Assembly: GCF_000470315.2 (NCBI RefSeq)
Contig: NZ_CBRF02000035.1
Location: forward strand, 1-50,282
DNA from: Psychromonas sp. SP041
GTDB lineage: Bacteria; Pseudomonadota; Gammaproteobacteria; Enterobacterales; Psychromonadaceae
Direction: 5' to 3'
DNA length: 50,282 bases
Part shown: positions 47,010 to 50,282 of the stretch, in pieces
How positions within the stretch are numbered: position 1 is the stretch's first letter
How the letters are laid out: each line of letters opens with the position of its first letter
Position numbers and translations under genes: made by a program
Notes under the pieces: model-generated
What the model saw: only the letters and a program-made list of their open reading frames with translations
Databases searched by the model: none
What the model was told of the DNA's origin: nothing

Positions 47010-48872
47010 ATGGCTTTCTTATTTAATTTCATTAAACAATTGTTTATTAAGGGTTTTAAATTTATTAACTTTATCCGTTTGTTCATTCTTAATGGCTTAT
47101 TCTTAATAATACTCTTAATTATTTTTATCTCCTTTCGAACACAAGAAGACCCCATCAAAGTCGCAGATAATTCATATCTTCGTTTAGATTTAAATGGATA
47201 TATTGTAGAAAAAAAACAGCCAATTAATATTTCGCAAGAAATCTCAAAACAATTAGCTGGATTAGATCAAGAAATACCACAAGAATTCGAGGCACAAGAA
47301 TTAATCAAAACAATTCGAAGTGCGAAACATGATACTAGAATCACTGGGTTAGTATTAGAATTAACAAATTTACAATCGGCAAGTCTTGATCAGCTTTCTG
47401 ATATAGGAAAAGCAATTAATGAATTTAAAGCGGATGGTAAACCTGTATTTGCTTATGCAGATAATTATACTCAAACTCAATACTATTTAGCCGCTTATGC
47501 AGATCACATTACCTTGCCACCAAATGGTTTTGTGCTTTTACAAGGCTACTCGGTTAATCGATTATATTTTAAAGATCTACTCGACACGTTATTAGTAACA
47601 CCACATATATTTAAAGTAGGCACTTATAAATCATTTGTTGAACCTTTCACTGAGACTAAAATGTCTCAATATAGTAAAGAAGCGAATCAACATTGGTTAG
47701 ATCAGCTATGGGAAAGCTATATAACACGAGTCTTAGAGCAACGTAAGGACAATAAACTAATAACCGCTAATTCTATAAATCCTGATTTAGAGTCTCTTAA
47801 AGTGCAATTACAGGCGGTATCTGGCGACACAAGTGGATATGCACTTTCCGTTGGATTAGTTGATGAATTAGCTTTTTACGATGATTTTGTCACAAACTTA
47901 ACACGCCTTGCCAAGGCGGAAGACGACACGGTTAATGTGATCGACTACAGCAGTTATCGCTCAACCCTATCTCCTTTATATAAAACAACAGGCGAAGAGA
48001 ATCAAATAGCAGTGATACACGGCACCGGAGAAATCGTATCCGGATTTACTGATGGGACGACGATTGCAGATAAAAGCTTTAATGATTTGTTACAACAAGC
48101 GCGTAATGATAGTCGTGTTAAAGCGGTTGTGATACGTCTAGATACACCAGGAGGCAGCGCTTTTGCTTCTGAAAATATCAGGCAACAAGTACTTGCTCTA
48201 AAAATAGCAGGGAAAAAAGTGGTGGTATCAATGGGAGCAGTTACTGCTTCAGGTGGTTATTGGATAGCTTCTGCAGCAGATGAAATTATTGCATCACCAA
48301 CAACTTTAACGGGCTCTATCGGTATATTTGGTATGTTTGCGACTATCGATAAATCACTTAATAAAATTGGTGTTCATCAAGATGGAGTATCAACGAGCCC
48401 TCTTTCAGGGTTTGGACTCACACAACCATTAAGCCCTGAACTGGCTGAGATCTTTCAAATAGGTATTGAAAATGGATATGCTAACTTCTTAAAAGTGGTA
48501 TCAAAAGGACGTGACATGTCAGTAGAAGACGTTGATAAAGTCGCGCAAGGTCGCGTTTGGACAGGTGTAGACGGATTAGAAAATGGTTTAGTCGATCAGC
48601 TAGGAGATTTACAGTCTGCTATTAATACAGCAGCAAACTTAGCTGATTTAAGTGATTTTGATATTATATCTATCGAGCCTAAAGTATCTTCTAAACAAGC
48701 CATTTTTAATCAGATACTAACAAGCTCTATTACATTTCTCCCGAGTGGTGTTATTAAACAACCCTCATGGATATCCATATTTTCAGAATTAGAAGAACAA
48801 ACAAACTTTATGACGAGACTGAATGACCCACAAAGTCGTTATGTATATTGTACCCAATGCTATATCGAATAG
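47010..48872 (+). CDS. sppA: Signal peptide peptidase SppA, 67-kDa type
   Basis: This 620-residue inner membrane protein has one N-terminal helix (about 21-41) and two tandem S49 domains. The dyad is split as in E. coli SppA: Lys207 (GTYKSFVEPFTETKMS) from the first domain and Ser414 (VTASGGYW) from the second. It degrades cleaved signal peptides at the periplasmic face. The C-terminus ends LNDPQSRYVYCTQCYIE, similar to E. coli, and the stop codon lies within a 15-bp tandem repeat. TCACAAGGACCGAGT precedes ATG with an AGGA site. Confidence 0.97.
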   Translation: MAFLFNFIKQLFIKGFKFINFIRLFILNGLFLIILLIIFISFRTQEDPIKVADNSYLRLDLNGYIVEKKQPINISQEISKQLAGLDQEIPQEFEAQELIKTIRSAKHDTRITGLVLELTNLQSASLDQLSDIGKAINEFKADGKPVFAYADNYTQTQYYLAAYADHITLPPNGFVLLQGYSVNRLYFKDLLDTLLVTPHIFKVGTYKSFVEPFTETKMSQYSKEANQHWLDQLWESYITRVLEQRKDNKLITANSINPDLESLKVQLQAVSGDTSGYALSVGLVDELAFYDDFVTNLTRLAKAEDDTVNVIDYSSYRSTLSPLYKTTGEENQIAVIHGTGEIVSGFTDGTTIADKSFNDLLQQARNDSRVKAVVIRLDTPGGSAFASENIRQQVLALKIAGKKVVVSMGAVTASGGYWIASAADEIIASPTTLTGSIGIFGMFATIDKSLNKIGVHQDGVSTSPLSGFGLTQPLSPELAEIFQIGIENGYANFLKVVSKGRDMSVEDVDKVAQGRVWTGVDGLENGLVDQLGDLQSAINTAANLADLSDFDIISIEPKVSSKQAIFNQILTSSITFLPSGVIKQPSWISIFSELEEQTNFMTRLNDPQSRYVYCTQCYIE

Positions 48873-48906
48873 TGTTATATCGAAGAATGTAATATCGGAT
48901 AGTTTT
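48862..48906. repeat. 15-bp imperfect tandem repeat across the sppA stop codon
   Basis: Three units: ATATCGAATAGTGTT, ATATCGAAGAATGTA and ATATCGGATAGTTTT. The sppA stop TAG (48870-48872) is in the first unit; the third also carries an in-phase TAG. The unit length is a multiple of three. Confidence 0.75.
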
Positions 48907-48919
48907 CTTTTAATTTATC

Positions 48920-48957
48920 TCCCACCCAACGTTATGCTAAATGACTCATGGGTGGGA
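48920..48957 (+). terminator. Hairpin after sppA
   Basis: Perfect 9-bp GC-rich arms TCCCACCCA / TGGGTGGGA around a 20-nt loop, 47 bp past the stop. No T-run follows on the plus strand, so this may be a processing or Rho-assisted end. Confidence 0.55.
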
Positions 48958-49092
48958 AATATATCCCACATTATTATCAACATAAAACCTCTTTCAACCT
49001 GTCAGTTAATCCATCATAGTTAACTCTCTACCGTATTAACGCTTTATAAGACGCTAATAGATAACATCCGCTATTCATTCCCTATTTATGTT

Positions 49093-49472
49093 TTATACTA
49101 ATCACAATAAATAGCTTATACCAATCTTGATAAATAAATGGTCTATTTAGGCGTTAGGAAAAATAGATGATAGCAAGGCGTTGATTGCAGTAACTAGTCT
49201 TCTCATTACAAAATTAACAACGAGCGAGGGTTCATTTTAACAAGTATCAATGACTGGATAATTACTGAGATTGGTATTATTTATTTTACTTGTTAAAACA
49301 GCCCACTTCCTCGTTGTAAATGTCGTAAAGGGAACAGCCATTAAAGCATTAACATCTTTTGGCTAATTCTCCGGTTAACGAAGTTAATCTTCGAAAGGCT
49401 CAATTTATGCCTTGAATTGAGCTGTTTTTCCAGCGAAAAATTTAGATAACATATTTAATTTAACCGGTATTA
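49093..49472 (-). repeat. Dispersed repeat copy D, full length, interrupted
   Basis: Read on the minus strand: left end AATACCGGTTAAATTAAATA (continuing TGTTATCTAAATTTTTCGCTGG), a central hairpin GATTAAC-TTC-GTTAACC, GGCTGTTCCCTTTACGACAT, ACAACGAGGAAGTGGGCTG, TTTTAACAAGTAAAATAAAT, then a 161-bp insertion (49277-49117), then the right end AGCTATTTATTGTGATTAGT followed by ATAA. Without the insertion it is about 219 bp. It shares ends and core with copies A, B and C. Confidence 0.85.
49117..49277 (+). mobile_element. Second MITE-like element inserted into copy D
   Basis: The ends are TATACCAATCT and AGATTGGTAT, inverted. It interrupts copy D between AGCT and TATTTATTTT, which are contiguous in copies A and B. 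Its interior has ACAACGAGCGAGGGTTCATT followed by TTAACAAGTA, resembling the core ACAACGAGGAAGTGGGCTG TTTTAACAAGTA of the host repeat, so the two are related subfamilies. No coding capacity. Confidence 0.8.
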
Positions 49473-49606
49473 GAGATGAAAGACTAGACTTGTAAAATTT
49501 AACATTGATCCCCATTACTCGGTTATAGGATGTATTTTTATAGGGATATTCGACACAGTATGAATGAACATTTGATTAATAATAATTATAAAATATCGAG
49601 TCAATT

Positions 49607-50059
49607 ATGAAACAACGCCTCTATGCATTACAACATTATACGGAAGCTGGTGATTTAAAAGCACCACCACTTTTATTGTATATTTTATTGTTTTTATCTA
49701 GAACTTGGATGCTTCTCATTATCTCAGTTGCATCACAACAAACAGGTAATAAGTTATTACAAGTATTCTATCCCGATAAAGTGCACTTTTATCTGGGTTT
49801 AATTATTGGCTTATTCCCGTTAATTATATTTTTAGTCTCAGGGCGTCGTCATGCTCAATCCAATTGGGCTTTAAAATGTTGGCCGTTTTGCTTTTATTTG
49901 CTCATTGCAGGAGTATTGGGAGACTTAGGCTTACAAGTCTATTACCTATATACAGAACACTTTATGTATTCCGTTACGGCATCAATCCAATTAGTGGTTG
50001 TTGCTTGGAGCTGTATTTACATACTTAAAAGTAAGCAATTAAGAGATTGCTTTAAATAG
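49607..50059 (+). CDS. DUF2919 (YfeZ-like) inner membrane protein
   Basis: This 150-residue protein has four predicted transmembrane helices (about 22-42, 63-80, 91-111 and 118-138) and the family pattern APPLLLYILLFLSRTWMLLIISVAS near the start, followed by FYPDKVHFYLGLIIGLFPLI. E. coli YfeZ has the same layout; its function is unknown. It stands alone after the repeat cluster and before an IS4-type element. Confidence 0.85.
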   Translation: MKQRLYALQHYTEAGDLKAPPLLLYILLFLSRTWMLLIISVASQQTGNKLLQVFYPDKVHFYLGLIIGLFPLIIFLVSGRRHAQSNWALKCWPFCFYLLIAGVLGDLGLQVYYLYTEHFMYSVTASIQLVVVAWSCIYILKSKQLRDCFK

Positions 50060-50152
50060 ATAAACGGATACAAAAATGCCTCAACAATGTGATAATGCCG
50101 ATCGGTTAAGGATCTAAGAAGAAAACTTGAACGATCTTGCAGATAGAACATA

Positions 50153-50187
50153 ATTCCCACTCTTATTTAAGGTTGGGGATTTTTTTT
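50153..50187 (+). terminator. Terminator-like hairpin inside the IS4-like left end
   Basis: TTCCCAC pairs imperfectly with GTTGGGGA around an 11-nt loop and is followed by eight Ts, immediately upstream of the transposase frame. It would end transcripts arriving from the DUF2919 gene. Confidence 0.6.
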
Positions 50188-50200
50188 GTTTAATCAAGAA

Positions 50201-50282
50201 ATGGAATTGGTGTATGAATCATTTGAAAATAAAGATGCTTACGACAATGTATTAACAGCGATTGATTCTAAATGGATTGAAG
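50201..50282 (+). CDS. IS4-like transposase, N-terminal fragment
   Basis: From ATG at 50201 the frame reads MELVYESFENKDAYDNVLTA followed by IDSKWIE and stays open to the window edge. The segment around IDSKWIE corresponds to the IS4 N-terminal domain just before its conserved GTxTxRKRRLP stretch. There is no ribosome-binding site before this ATG; an in-frame TTG at 50186 directly after the T-run is an alternative start. The rest lies outside the window. Confidence 0.65.
   Translation, partial: MELVYESFENKDAYDNVLTAIDSKWIE

Larger units (their letters stand above)
48873..49606. other. Intergenic region with nested repeat elements
   Basis: After the sppA tandem repeat and a hairpin (48920-48957) it holds repeat copy D (49093-49472), which is interrupted by a second element (49117-49277). 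The rest, including 49473-49606 before the DUF2919 gene, shows no gene. Confidence 0.75.
50093..50282 (+). mobile_element. Left end of an IS4-family insertion sequence (cut by window edge)
   Basis: TAATGCCGATCGGTTAAGGA at 50093 closely matches the left terminal repeat of E. coli IS4, which begins TAATGCCGATCAGTTAAGGA, followed by GATC-rich sequence as in IS4. The 11 bp before it (50082-50092) are the place for a target duplication, whose other copy is outside the window. A hairpin with an eight-T run (50153-50187) lies just before the transposase, which could limit read-through from outside. Confidence 0.8.

Noticed and set aside
48823..49023. 66-codon frame overlapping the end of sppA
   Set aside because: No ribosome-binding site; it runs through the tandem repeat and a terminator-like hairpin.

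Overview
The window looks like chromosome of a cold-water marine gammaproteobacterium, most likely Psychromonas or a close relative. Supporting signs are low G+C, the long purC form, dapA-bamC synteny, E. coli-type PssA, LpxM, CysB and FabA, a Lon-like gene directly upstream of fabA, and intergenic repeats of a kind I associate with marine Alteromonadales/Vibrionales relatives. The genus is inference; the class is secure. Most of the window is core chromosome. Both edges run into insertion sequences: an IS5-like left end at the start and an IS4-like left end at the finish.

Layout. 1-2819: truncated IS5-like element, a PrpA-like protein phosphatase, and a tandem pair of Nu-class GSH-dependent reductases (YghU and a YfcG-like protein). 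3253-7996: a TRAP-TAXI uptake operon (binding protein, then fused permease), a gene-free stretch of about 0.7 kb, a 45-codon relic of a LysR-type regulator, and a solitary sulfotransferase-like gene. 8042-13674: trmN6, purC, a 59-residue DUF2897 membrane protein, bamC, dapA and cnoX. 14093-20656: a DMT transporter, a 65-residue lipoprotein, and the complete late biotin pathway as bioBFCD divergent from bioA across a 48-bp dyad that is a candidate operator. 20888-32748: asnS, the truA-folC-dedD-cvpA-purF cluster (without accD), topA, sohB and yciK. 32905-41558: lpxM, the 4.5S SRP RNA gene ffs with a clear promoter, pssA, an aspartate/tyrosine aminotransferase, class I fumarase, pabB and cysB. 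41811-50059: a soluble orphan histidine kinase, an uncharacterised membrane coiled-coil protein, a DksA-like zinc-finger protein, a Lon-like protease, fabA, sppA and a DUF2919 membrane protein.

Functional themes: biotin synthesis (bioABFCD; BioC links to fatty acid synthesis, as does fabA), purine synthesis (purC, purF), envelope building and quality control (bamC, lpxM, pssA, sppA, sohB, SRP RNA), and lysine/cell wall (dapA).

The most distinctive content is non-coding. One repeat family with imperfect terminal inverted repeats occurs four times (1089, 22430, 46698, 49093). The last copy is split by a second, related element inserted near its end. A different element with 25-bp inverted ends sits beside the third copy. 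Short tandem arrays of 12, 15 and 16 bp and a TTTA microsatellite are also present, one directly upstream of trmN6 and one across the sppA stop codon. I found no CRISPR array, tRNA, rRNA or prophage, and no clear defence system.
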